DNA from: Tetrapyrgos nigripes
Lineage: Eukaryota; Basidiomycota; Agaricomycetes; Agaricales; Campanellaceae
Direction: 5' to 3'
DNA: 64,000 nt
Assembly (NCBI GenBank): GCA_013368315.1
Contig: JAACJM010000012.1
Span: forward strand, 620,001-684,000
Under the pieces are notes generated by a model. It saw only the letters and a list, made by a program, of their open reading frames with translations, was not told where the DNA came from and did no database searches. Numbering within the stretch: position 1 is the first letter of the stretch; each line of letters opens with the position of its first letter. The position numbers and the translations under genes are program-made. Of this stretch, positions 21,935 to 33,398 are shown one piece after another.

Positions 21935-22824
21935 ATGGGACTTTCAATATCCTCGCTGTTCAACTCTTTATCATCCTTAGTACGGTGGAGCAAGGATCAA
22001 GATGTCCGGATACTAATGCTAGGGCTAGACTCTGCCGGAAAGGTATGTGGACTGTTCTCCAACTAGTAGGATCGGGCTGACTGTAAGTGCGACAGACCAC
22101 CATACTATACAGGTTACAGGTCAACGAATTTGTTGCTATGCCGCATACGCCTACTGACGAAAATTTTAGATTGGCGAGGTCGTTACAACAATACCAAGTA
22201 ACTCTCTTTCATAACTTTTCGTACCGAGCGCTTACTGACGTAACACGGTGTAAAGCAATTGGGTTCAACGTGGAGACAGTGCAGGTGCGTCAGCCATACA
22301 GACTGGGAGACATGGAAGTACGTCCTAACAGTTTCAACAGTACAAAAATATCAAGTTTCAAGTGTGGGACTTAGGAGGTCAATCCAGCATACGGTCTGTC
22401 AAGTCCTTCGCCTTGCTTTGCTTTGCTCTCTCTGAACAACGATTTCTAGACCGTACTGGAGATGTTATTTCCCAAACACCTCAGCCATTATCTATGTGAT
22501 AGACTCTTCTGATCAAGCCAGGTTAACCACGTCACGGACAGAATTATTAACAATGTTGTCGGAAGAAGAGCTAAAGGGTGTTCCCTTACTCGTGTTCTGC
22601 AATAAGCAAGACGTGGAAGGCGCGTTGAAGCCAGAGGTGATTAGTGAAGAGCTGGGATTGGCAGGTGGCGAAAAGACGCGGCCTTGGAGTGTGCGAGGAA
22701 GTTGTGCAACGAAAGGCGAAGGGCTAGAGGAAGGGTTGGACTGGTATGCATCACTGTTCCTTGACATTGCTTGTTATATACTGACCTGTGATCTAGGTTG
22801 GTGAATGCAATACAAAAGACATGA
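21935..22824 (+). CDS. ARL1: Arf-like small GTPase Arl1
   Basis: Small GTPase of the Arf family, closest by pattern to Arl1, which recruits GRIP golgins at the trans-Golgi. ATG 21935 gives MGLSISSLFNSL, with Gly2 for N-myristoylation. The P-loop GLDSAGKTT is split by an intron after GK. Later exons give IPTIGFNVETV (switch 1), DLGGQSSIRPYWRCYF (switch 2, with Gln next to GG), FCNKQDVEGAL (guanine specificity) and RGSCATKGEGLEEGLDWL. The end, NAIQKT, is at TGA 22822. Introns are frequent, one of them between ATA CCA A and CA ATT within the effector loop. The IRPYWRCYF signature favours Arl1 over Arf1, which has RPLWRHYF. Confidence 0.92.
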
Positions 22825-23048
22825 GTCATGGACGTTATGGATACTTCATCCTTACACTTTTCAGACTTCTGGATTTCTCGTACCATTCGTCTATAGTAAT
22901 GTCATCATTCTCCGTGGACCCTGTATAATCCTTCTGGTTGGAACTTCAACATTCATCGTAAATTTCCTCGACAAACTAGGTCCCGAGTATCTCTTCTCTA
23001 TTGACTATGCTACATAAATGCTCCGAGGGTACTGTGTTGTTATACATA

Positions 23049-24806
23049 TCAGCTCAAGGACCAAGTCCAGTTCCACTTTTCTTCCTCAGGCGCCTCCAAA
23101 CATCTTCTATAGGTCTCGACATCTGGCCTCCAAACCCGAACGGTACCATCATCGGCGCAAGTAGCCAGCGTACTCTCTGCCCAATCTGCAGCTGCCACCT
23201 CTCCTGACTGTCCCCGTATCTGGATACCGCTTCCAGATTGCGCAGAAGGCCTTCCTGCGTCTGCGACGTCATACAAGAAACAACTGCCATCTCTGCCTCC
23301 GTTTCCATTTGCTAACCACCTCCCGCAGGGTGATATTGCCATGTTGAGATAGAATGAACCGTTGACTCTGAGGTTCTTATGAGCGTAGGATGCCCTTAAA
23401 GGAGTCAATGAAGAAGCCGAATAGGTGTGGATACGAGAATTCGCTCCCAGAGCCAACAGAAGACCCGACGTGGCACCGGTTCCTTGCACAAGACTCAGAA
23501 TACCTCGTGCCCGTTTTCCTTCGTCAGCAACGGTTGGATCAAAGGGAGAAAGATGCAGCGGCGCTGATCGTTTCCCTTTCCCCCGGCTGAATGACTTCTT
23601 GTTTGTTAACAGACGTAGATCCCATGTTCGCAGGATTCTAGAGAGACAACATGAGAAGGAGTTGATAAAAGATCCCGAGACATACCCATCAAAGGAACCA
23701 CTGGTGGTTACAAAATCAGATCCGCTGTACAGGATGTTGGTGACACTCGGGGGCTTGCAGTGCTTCGTCCGACCCAAGCTAGCATCATGGGCACCCTGGA
23801 TAGTCATCACTGGTCCCACAGTCGACGGTTCCTCTGCGTTACGATTTTCACCTGCTCGGAGATCCCAGATACAGACAGTGCCATCTCGACCACCAGTAGC
23901 CAGGAGATTGTCGTTTGTCGGACTCCAAGCAGCACATTTTACGGTGCCAGAATGACCACGTAGAGAATGCAGCACTTGTCCTGTTGAAACCTTTGAAATT
24001 TTGGAGTAGTAGTCACCAGAACATGTCGCCAGAAGATCATCGGCCTGCGACCATGAGACGTGAAAGATCGCATTGCTATGAGGTTGCAAGGTTTTTCGAG
24101 GAGGTTCTGCAAGGGCGTTTCGTTTAGTATCATTAAAACTTGTGGACATGACGTACCGACATCCCAGTCTTGCCTTGCTCTCGTATCCAGTAAATGTACA
24201 GAGCCTTGCTCCGTCGCCACGGCCAGTAACGGAAGACCACCCGCTTTCGCTCCTAGATATATGTTAGTAATGAGACCAGGAAGCAGGAACTCAAAACTCA
24301 CCATGCGAGTACGCGCAAGCATACGGCGGCGTGAGGAAACCACCCGTAAATATCGACTCGCACTTGAATGTGTCGGACTTGTTAGACGAGACAAAAGACT
24401 GCAAGATTGGCCTGGTCGAGACTAGTATTCATGTAAGAATAGAGCATACAGCGAAAGAATTCGTATACGCACCAGTTGGAGCTATACTTCTTTGATATGG
24501 ATCGTGAGGCCACAGGCTAGGTTTTCTTCGTCGCTCCTTTGTAGGCTTCGGTGTAAAGCCATTATCTTCCTCTTCTTCATCTCCATGGTCCTTTTCTATT
24601 TCATGAGACAGTTTGAGACGTTTGATGGAGCCATTGTTCCTCGAGCTGGCCAAGACGCGCTTCACGCCAGAGTGTTTGGGTGGAGTCGGGAGTTGAGTAG
24701 GAAGCTTGAATGGAGGTGTAGATGCGCATTCTTGCAGAACGTTCGTGCGTTCGTGAAGAACGTGATGCGAGATTGGGATTGGAGATGAGCTTGGACTGGG
24801 TAGCAT
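23049..24806 (-). CDS. CDT2: Cdt2-like WD40 substrate receptor of CRL4 ubiquitin ligase
   Basis: WD40 protein resembling Cdt2/DTL, which brings PCNA-bound substrates such as Cdt1 to Cul4-Ddb1 for destruction in S phase. ATG 24806 opens a disordered basic N-terminus with KRLKLSHEIEKD. The Cdt2-like YQRSIAPTGAYTNSFA follows, and then PPYACAYSHG, AKAGGLPLLAVATEQGSVHL, HSNAIFHVSWSQADDLLATC, GHSGTVKCAAWSPTNDNLLA with TGGRDGTVCIWDLR, GILRTWDLRLL, MAISPCGRWLANG and ATCADDGTVRVWRPD. These are seven recognisable beta-propeller blades. Introns lie near 24480-24430, 24290-24250 and 23640-23595. It ends NWTWSLS at 23049. It is a short Cdt2, without the long C-terminal PIP-box tail of animal proteins. It is divergent from homoisocitrate dehydrogenase across 181 bp. 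Confidence 0.8.
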
Positions 24807-24869
24807 GGCAGGAAAACAGGATCAATTAACCGACTTCGCTGCTCGTGGTCAATCAACAAAACGATCGAG

Positions 24870-24891
24870 ACGCGCCGCGTGTCTTGACGCG
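24870..24891. promoter_or_regulatory. MCB-type ACGCG cluster upstream of Cdt2
   Basis: Three MCB cores lie within 22 bp: ACGCG at 24870-24874, CGCGT at 24876-24880 and ACGCG at 24887-24891, 64-85 bp upstream of the Cdt2 start codon. MCB boxes bind MBF and give G1/S expression in fungi; regulation here is inferred. Confidence 0.45.
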
Positions 24892-24987
24892 AGTGAAAAG
24901 ATCACGTGCAGCTCCAAATTTTTCCAGAACATAGCTGAGAGCTCTAGTTTGGCTATCCCTGCAAGCTATCCCTGTAAAATCCTCAAG

Positions 24988-26598
<1,611 letters not shown>

Positions 26599-26737
26599 CT
26601 GCAAAAGATGCGTGTCGGTATATCAAAAGTATAAATTACTGTGAGTTATACATACACACTCGACTCCTCTGTTGAAAGCTACATATAAGCAGGGAATGGA
26701 TCTATCAAGTACAATTATTATTATTTTGCTTCTAAGA

Positions 26738-27803
26738 TCATTCTCTACCCAATAGACGGTTTAATGCATCTACTCTGATTGCCTGTCTTCCGTGCTGGAA
26801 CTCTGTTTCGGTTGGTGTTTGTACAGAGGAGGGTATCTGTTGCTGCGGCTTTGGTCGTGGCATAGTCGACAGCAACGAACGTCGAGCACGTCCTACACCG
26901 CCAGAAATGGTTCTAGGTCCCATTAAAGAGCGTGATCTACGTTTACTTGTAAGTGTCTGCGGTGCACCTATGAGAACGGCCTGGGGAGGGATCTGCACCC
27001 TTCGTCGGTTGTGTCTGTTACTGGTGTCGTAGGAGACAAGAGAGTCCCTTGGAAACTGTCCTTTACTTTCAGGGAAAGCTAGAACGAAGTTTCTGTCTGT
27101 GATGTCGGCCGACTGCAGTGGTACTGGGGGCACAGGACGGTTTCCTATGATGATGATGGGGTTGATTGGCGGGGGATTCTGGCGTTGAAGCTCGACGACC
27201 CTTTTATGAGGCAGCGCCGGTGCTTTCTCATTCACGAATAGCTCGTCGTCTGAGCCTGCTGAACTCGCTGACTTTTTGTCGATGATGAGGCTATCTTCAG
27301 TCGGAGAGCCAGGACGTGCAGACCAGAAGGAGCTGAGCCTTGCGAACCAGGGCATGGTTGGCTTCTGTTCATGAAGAGTGCGTTGGTCGAAAGATGTGGG
27401 TGCAGTTGACTTTCTGAAAGACTTGACTCTGACCATCCAAGATGGTCTGAAGTTGAGAGCCTCGACTTTTCCTTCTTCAATGTGCTTTAGTTTTCTTCTC
27501 CTGTAAAAGAAGTACCCGATGCCCAGAAGGGCAACAAGTGCCAAACCTCCTATGACGCCGCCGACGATTGCACCCACATTCACTGAGTGGTCGGTACTCG
27601 TTCTGGCGTTCCTATTTTGTTTCAGATAGTTGAAATACTTGTATGACCTGCAAGACTTACAGGGTACGAGAAAATAGCCGGAGAACGCTTGACATTTTGT
27701 CTTCTCGACGAAGGGGAGGATGGTAATCGGGCTCAAGGGCTACAACTCTGTGGTAGACAATCGAAACAGAGAGAGCGAAGATCCAGCTCCGTAAATGGCT
27801 CAT
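26738..27803 (-). CDS. Single-pass membrane protein with signal peptide, unknown function
   Basis: I do not recognise the family. I chose ATG 27803 because it gives a signal peptide (MSHLRSWIFALSVSIVYHRV, mature near ALEPD) that runs through an intron (GTAAGT...AATAG, about 27658-27609) in frame. A short outer segment, NARTSTDHS, leads to one strong transmembrane helix (VGAIVGGVIGGLALVALLGI) followed by the stop-transfer YRRRK. The cytosolic tail of about 270 residues is Ser/Pro/Arg-rich with PPP and RRR stretches and ends ALNRLLGRE. This layout (tiny ectodomain, glycine-rich helix, disordered tail) is common in fungal cell-surface or sensor-like proteins, but no domain is visible and the role is open. 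Confidence 0.65.
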
Positions 27804-28103
27804 AGCAGCAGAAAGACGCAGTCTTCCGTCCCAGACGTTGCTGCTTCGAAATGAGAAATGGGGAGACCAAGCTGGAGAGAATTGACAAAGCTACCGTAGC
27901 CATTAATACGAGGCCAATGTTGTGGCTGTATACCACGAAATGACACTGGACCGATGCGTTTGAGCTGGCATTTGAGGTGGCAAAGCGCTGCCGCCCCTAT
28001 TCAAGTTGCCGGTGCTCTCAAGGTTACGTACTCGACGCGTAAAAGTAGCAATGGTCTAACTTAGACTTGTCTTCGACCATCTCAAACACGGTCTCAGGAA
28101 CTC
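27804..28103. promoter_or_regulatory. Divergent promoter region, membrane protein / GW-rich gene
   Basis: 300 bp between the two start codons. It contains one ACGCGT at 28035-28040. No gene or repeat is visible. Confidence 0.4.
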
Positions 28104-30365
28104 ATGGCAAAGACTAAAAAGACAAAACAGAAGCCAGAGGTACATCACGAAACCCCGACGTCACCAGCACCACAGGCAAGCCCCCATCCAGGATCACCGT
28201 CACAGCCAGACCCAGCGTTCCAGCTACAGCCCGAATCGCCACAGCAGTTCGCAAATAATTCGGATCCAGGCCATGATGACAGTGACAATATGATGGGAAT
28301 GGGTCAGTGCATCTGTCCTCTTTCGTCAGTTGATGCTTGTTACTAACTATGTATGCGCGCTAAATTGGAATGCTAACATGTATATGTATCTATGATGCAC
28401 CGTCGTCAACGCTCTACAGGTGTAGCGGAAGGCGGATGGGGCATAGGCACTCAAACGTCATGGCCTCCCACGACAGCTGCAACTGGACCCTGGGGTTTCG
28501 ATAAGCAGGTCCCCGCCCATGGAACTACAAATACAACAACATCCGCAAAGAAACAAGCATCTGGCGCCAAACAGCCGCAGAGTGGTTGGGGAGCTTGGCC
28601 CGAGCAGAAGACGCCAGCTTGGGGAAATTGGGGGAGAGGGAGAGAATCGCAAGCAGGACGAGGTGGTAACGATGGTTGGGGTGGCAGCATGTTGGAAGAA
28701 GACGAAGAGGATGAAGAGATCGAAGAATACGAGGACGATGCATGGGGAACTCACACGACCGCTGGTGCTTGGGATGCCCAGCACACTCAGCACACTGCTG
28801 GAGGCTGGGGAAGCACACGAACTCCTGCTACTGCAAGTGCATGGACTGCACAGACTCCTTCTGCTGCCGCCTGGGGAGCCAGCGCTGCGACGCCAGCCAG
28901 CGCTTGGAAAACTGCAACACCCAAACACGCTTCCGTACCAGCCTCAGGCTGGAGAAATTGGGGCGAAGAAGCCAAACGGTTGTCTAAAACGAGTGTTCCG
29001 CAGGTCCCCGCTGGCACTAGAACTTCTGTTAATTCTCAACAGCGTGCGCAGATACACAGTGGATTTCCCGGTTTCGGTGGTCCAACTGCTCAACCTGTTC
29101 AAGTTGATCAGCATTCCAAACAAGCGACAGATTATCTCTTCCAGATTCTCTCGGATCAAAGACAACACGCGCCTCCTCCGCAGCAGGACAACAGGTCCAA
29201 AAACAAGCAGAAAAAGGAAGAGAAAGCTGGTAAACACAAACACTCTCAGTCGGAGAAGCCTAATGTGTGGGGAGGCTGGGGAGGTGATGGTGACGATGCT
29301 TTGGGCAAGGGAGGAGATGATCATTGGGGAAGGGGCGGGGACGGGGACGATGGGTGGGGGACAGCATCCGCATGGGGAGGCGGAGGTGGAGGCGGATGGG
29401 GGGATACTGGCTGGGGCACGATCGATGAAGAAGAAGAATACGAGGAAGATGATCGCCGTGTTCGCTTCTCTCCTTCAAATGCCTGGAGCGACTCTTCCAG
29501 ACAGACTAGTCTTTGGGCCAAAGAAAAGAATAAAGATACGCCGTATAGTATGCCATCCAGAACTTTGGCCCATGCTTACAATGGTACTTCGACATCCCTT
29601 CACACCAGCCTACCTCGAAGCAAGATCAGCGAATACACTAATATCGAGTTTCACGACTCAGGCGGCGCTGCCCTTGCTCCTGTTGAGCCAGCATTATTTG
29701 GAAGGGCACGTAAGGCACAGGATCGATTGCACTGGATGTTTCCTGCGGATAAGGACGAACGAGTGGATTCCTTAATCAATTGGATACAGACGGTCTCTTA
29801 CGAGCTTGGTGCCTATGGAGCGAGTTGAAATCTCCGTTTCGCTTTTTTGTCTAATCTGACCTTTTCCACAGTTGCACAGATTCCTTCAAAGTAGAGAGCG
29901 AGGAGCGCTTTTCACCAATGCTGCTTATCGACTGCCTGGCGAAAACGAACCTGCTTTTGATTGGTTGACTTTTGACCAACTCCAAGCCACGAGGGACAAG
30001 ATTATTCAGGAGTCTGTGGCCATGTACGATCCTTCTAAACAAGTCATTGTCTTTGTGTTCCTGCCATCGCCGAGTGGAAAATCTGTCGCCATTTGGAGAC
30101 GGCGCATCAATGTTCCCAACAACACCCGTCTCATGCTTCAGGCAGAAATCAACCAATGCCTGGCTGCACTGAGAAGCGAAGAGCAATACCTAGTTCACGT
30201 TGATGAGTAAGTCAAGAGTTCACTTCGTTTAATACCAATTACTCACTGTCTGGTAGGATTCCTCAGAGTCCGAAGGCCAAGAGAATCTCCAGAGGCGGCG
30301 CACTCTACTCCGCCGCAGAAGTCAAGAAATCGAAAAAGAAGAGGAAGTGGTGGCAGTTTTGGTGA
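28104..30365 (+). CDS. GW/WG-rich low-complexity protein with conserved C-terminal domain
   Basis: Large acidic protein. ATG 28104 opens a basic start (MAKTKKTKQKPE) and a Pro/Gln/Ser region. From 28420 to 29430 it carries many Trp-Gly pairs: EGGWGIG, SGWGAWP, PAWGNWG, NDGWGG, AGGWGS, SGWRNWGEE, VWGGWGG and DTGWGT, spaced by Ala/Thr or Asp/Gly. A folded C-terminal domain follows, from EPALFGRARKAQDRLHWMFP through FLQSRERGALFTN, DWLTFDQLQATRDKI, KQVIVFVFLPS and SVAIWRRRINVPNNTRLM, ending KKRKWWQFW. I believe this domain recurs in agaricomycete proteins sometimes labelled CcmS-related, but I cannot verify that. The intron 29820-29871 must use a GC donor (GCGAGT) to keep frame (AYG/LHRF). GW-rich tracts can bind Argonaute; that is inference only. 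Confidence 0.6.
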
Positions 30366-30605
30366 ACACTCGCTGGTTGTGAATAGGGGTTATTGTGTTA
30401 TGATTATTCTCATGCTTTCCAGTCCGTCTCTCTTGTACATTTCCTTGCTTTCTCTGTTTATCTGTTATCTGCTATGCTTCTGTACTGTTATCTGTCTAAC
30501 GTATCATATCTTTGCGATTTGTAGTTTTGTTTTCGTAGAATACTAGGACACGTGTTTTGGTGTATACTAATCAACCTCGGACGAATTGTCATTGACCACA
30601 GCCAA

Positions 30606-31345
30606 ATGGAACCCTCGACGACTCTACTACCTCCAACTGCCTCCGGATCTGCTACTCATGATCCGAACTTGGAGGTCTCAGAGGCTACCAGGCGTCGTAG
30701 CAGACCTGCAATCACACATTTCGCTGTGTTGGCATCCGTAATCCTTCCGCTCACATTTGTACCATATCTTCTCGCCAGACGGCGGGTCTCTGCACTCGGA
30801 CAACGGGTCAAACATCTGGAAACTCATTTACAATCAATACACAAAGATCTCTCTCGATTAACCAAGCTGGAAACAAGCCTACAAGCCATCCAGAGAGATT
30901 TACGTTTCATCACGAACGAGAGTAACTCTGCGATGGAAGATCAGCGACGGACGATGACTTCGCTTCACGAGGTGATGATGGAGACCGATGAGATCCGGTT
31001 GCAAGCGCAGGAAACTGCAGCTTCTCAGAAAGCTATTATGGATACCACGCAAAGTGATTTACAGCGTCTTTTGGAGGAAGCGCGTCACGCTAGGTGTGTC
31101 TCTGTTAAGTCATATTCATACCATGTCACTGACGAATGTACATACATAGAGCGCAAGGAGAGGCAATTAGGGCACTTGGTCCTTCACTGGCTGATGTAGC
31201 AGCTTTCATGTATGAAGTAGAATTGCTCATGCCAGTAACGTCGAAGGCCAACGAGAAGGATAGGGTAGAGGAACTAAGATCGGTTGCTTTCCGTTTACAG
31301 AACCTGCCTAGGCAGCCGGTAGGTTCAGGTTTAGGTTGTTTGTGA
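30606..31345 (+). CDS. Coiled-coil protein with one transmembrane helix, unknown
   Basis: I do not recognise it. ATG 30606 opens a Ser/Thr/Pro-rich N-terminus and an Arg patch (RRRSRP). One membrane helix follows (FAVLASVILPLTFVPYLLA), flanked by RRRR. After it runs a long heptad coiled coil (LGQRVKHLETHLQSIHKDLS, LTKLETSLQAIQRDLRFI), reaching about residue 160. An intron GTGTGT...CATAG splits an Arg codon at about 31095-31150. The last exon gives EAIRALGPSLADVAAFMYEV and ends either at 31345 or, if GTAGGT at 31320 is used as a donor, a few residues after a further exon (VRQ). The layout resembles tail-tethering or organelle-contact proteins, without family evidence. Confidence 0.55.
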
Positions 31346-31586
31346 AATACTCATATCGATATCTTGTGCGTAGGTGAGACAGTGATGTTGAGGACCGCAT
31401 TTGTATTTCTAGAAATGTAGTGCATCAGGAAAGTATTGACACGACCATTCCATTGGATCAAGTGTAGGATTGAACAATGTACAAGATAGTTGTAATTATA
31501 ATAAGTATGTATCTGTTCACAATATGCTACATAATGCGTTACAAAAATGCAATCTCCAAGATAGTCTGATACCCAAAGACCCTACT

Positions 31587-33209
31587 TCAGTCAAAGTCCT
31601 CAAATGCAAGAGGCTGTGAAGAAATGCGAAGCTCCTGCACGACATTCCCATCGTCCACGCCACCAAAGGTATTATCATCATTGGACATTGCGGGAGCGAC
31701 TTTCAGACGCTCGTCGCCTGACCCATCCAGAAAGTCGAGACACCCAAGTTGACATCCTCTCCACCGCAAAGGGATCTGTCCAAGCCCAGACACACCCGCA
31801 ATAGTGTTTTCCCATGTAAACTTTTCTTCTGCATGCATCACAAATCGGGAAAGCTCTGCTCCATGACGAGGCGAGGGACAGCAGCTAAGCCCTGTCACAT
31901 CTCGGTACGTGGTTTGGTACGACATCGTTTGCTGTCTCTCCTGAAGATATTCCTCGAACGCGGTGCTTGACCTGGCTGGTACCTCAGGTGGAGCTATGTG
32001 TACACAAACTGTGCGAAGATAGCTGGGATGACAGGCATTAACGAAGTGCCAGATGGATGAGGGAACAACGTCGTCAATAGGAGGCTCATATTGTGAAAGG
32101 AGAGGTTTGTCAGAAGATTCATCTAATGGACCAAATAGAAGGCGAAGACAAATCTCGAATAGCGGTGGAACACGGGGAAGAAGAGGAATGGTAGAGGAGA
32201 CAACGGGAGTCGAGAAGAGACGTGTCTTGCTGGTAGTAGTACGTGAAAATGTACGTTTCGAAGGGGTTTTCATGGCAGATTTAGGAGGCATGAGAAATGG
32301 ATTGGGAGAAACAAGCAGTTGCTCAAGTTTCAACTGCTTGATTTCGGCGGGAAGAAATTGGAGTCTGTTGGCAGCTACGTTTAAGGTCTCCAGGTTCTTT
32401 AGGAGGAAAATTTCGGGAGGAATGAAGGACAGATTGTTATTTCCTATATGCAGCACACATTAATTGCATGAAGAGTATATCTTGAACAAGCCACTCACTG
32501 AGACTCAGAACGGTCAACCTATTGAGTGAGAATAGTTCATGTGGAAGATAGCAGATATGGTTTGAGCCGAAGAACAGCTGAATCTTTTCTCTGGGAAGGC
32601 CAATGTTCCCTGTAACACTGGCAGTCCTGAGAAACATTCTTGCGTTATCGGACGAAGAGGCGGGAGTTGTAGCAACGCGAGACAGACGACTATTCAACAA
32701 GCCCGAAGGGGCATGCTTCCTTTCCTCCCTTTCGGAAGGTATGTATATCATACTCAGATCACGCAAGAACTGAGTAGGAATGTATCTGAGTGATTTGGAT
32801 CTAGAGAAGCCGGTGAGTGCAGAGGAATGGACATTCGAAGCATATAAACGCACTCCAGTTGGAAATTCAGGTGCGAGCTGTTGAACGCGTTTTCAATTGC
32901 TAGGTCACATATGCGATCCTCGTCGCGTAAAGACTGGGGGAAAGTTTGAGGACTCTCTACATCGGATGGACTATATGGTTCATTGAAACGCGCTCTCTTG
33001 GGCTCTGGTGAATCTGAGACAGGCGAGACGGGTCTCTTCTTCTCGTAGAGATGTAGTGGTCGTATGGCCTTCGCCGAAGCGGCGAAAGGGTCAGTAGGAG
33101 CTGTGCTCCATTCGGGTTCGAGTAGTGTGTCGGGATTAGGAGATGACGGTGGCGAAGAGTCGATGCAGACGCTTGGCGACGACGGAGGGGATAAAGAGTA
33201 GCAAGACAT
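31587..33209 (-). CDS. Leucine-rich-repeat protein, nuclear or cytosolic
   Basis: Protein with a short leucine-rich-repeat array of the fungal SDS22-like or ribosome-inhibitor type. ATG 33209 opens a Ser/Pro-rich N-terminus with KKRPVSPVSDSPEPKRARF, a possible bipartite nuclear signal. A GTGCGT...CTCTAG intron of 53 nt near 32850-32798 joins NFQLE to SKSLRYIP and keeps frame. Repeats include HICYLPHELFSLNRLTVLSL, NNLSFIPPEIFLLKNLETL with NVAANRLQFLP, and LKLEQLLVSPNP. A C-terminal region of about 230 residues follows with Cys pairs (LSCCPSPRHG, GCQLGCLDF) that may bind metal. It ends PLAFEDFD at 31587. The function is unknown; LRR proteins usually act as adaptors. Confidence 0.7.
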
Positions 33210-33398
33210 TTTGAATGGATGATAAACAAAGCGCGTCCGAGTCGCGCTTTTGTATGGAGGAGCACGTGAGACAAAGCGCCTCAAGGCTTCCATTGCACCC
33301 CAGACCTGCGTATGGCTTAATATCCCCCTCATGTCATATCTGCTTCCTTGATCATCTATTCTACTTCCTTGTCACCTCTAATCCTCAACTCTTTCGAA

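Noticed and set aside
32798..32895. Apparent one-base deletion in the LRR gene at the A-run 32890-32893
   Set aside because: A normal 53-nt intron (GTGCGT...CTCTAG) joins NFQLE to SKSLRYIP in phase, so no frameshift is needed.
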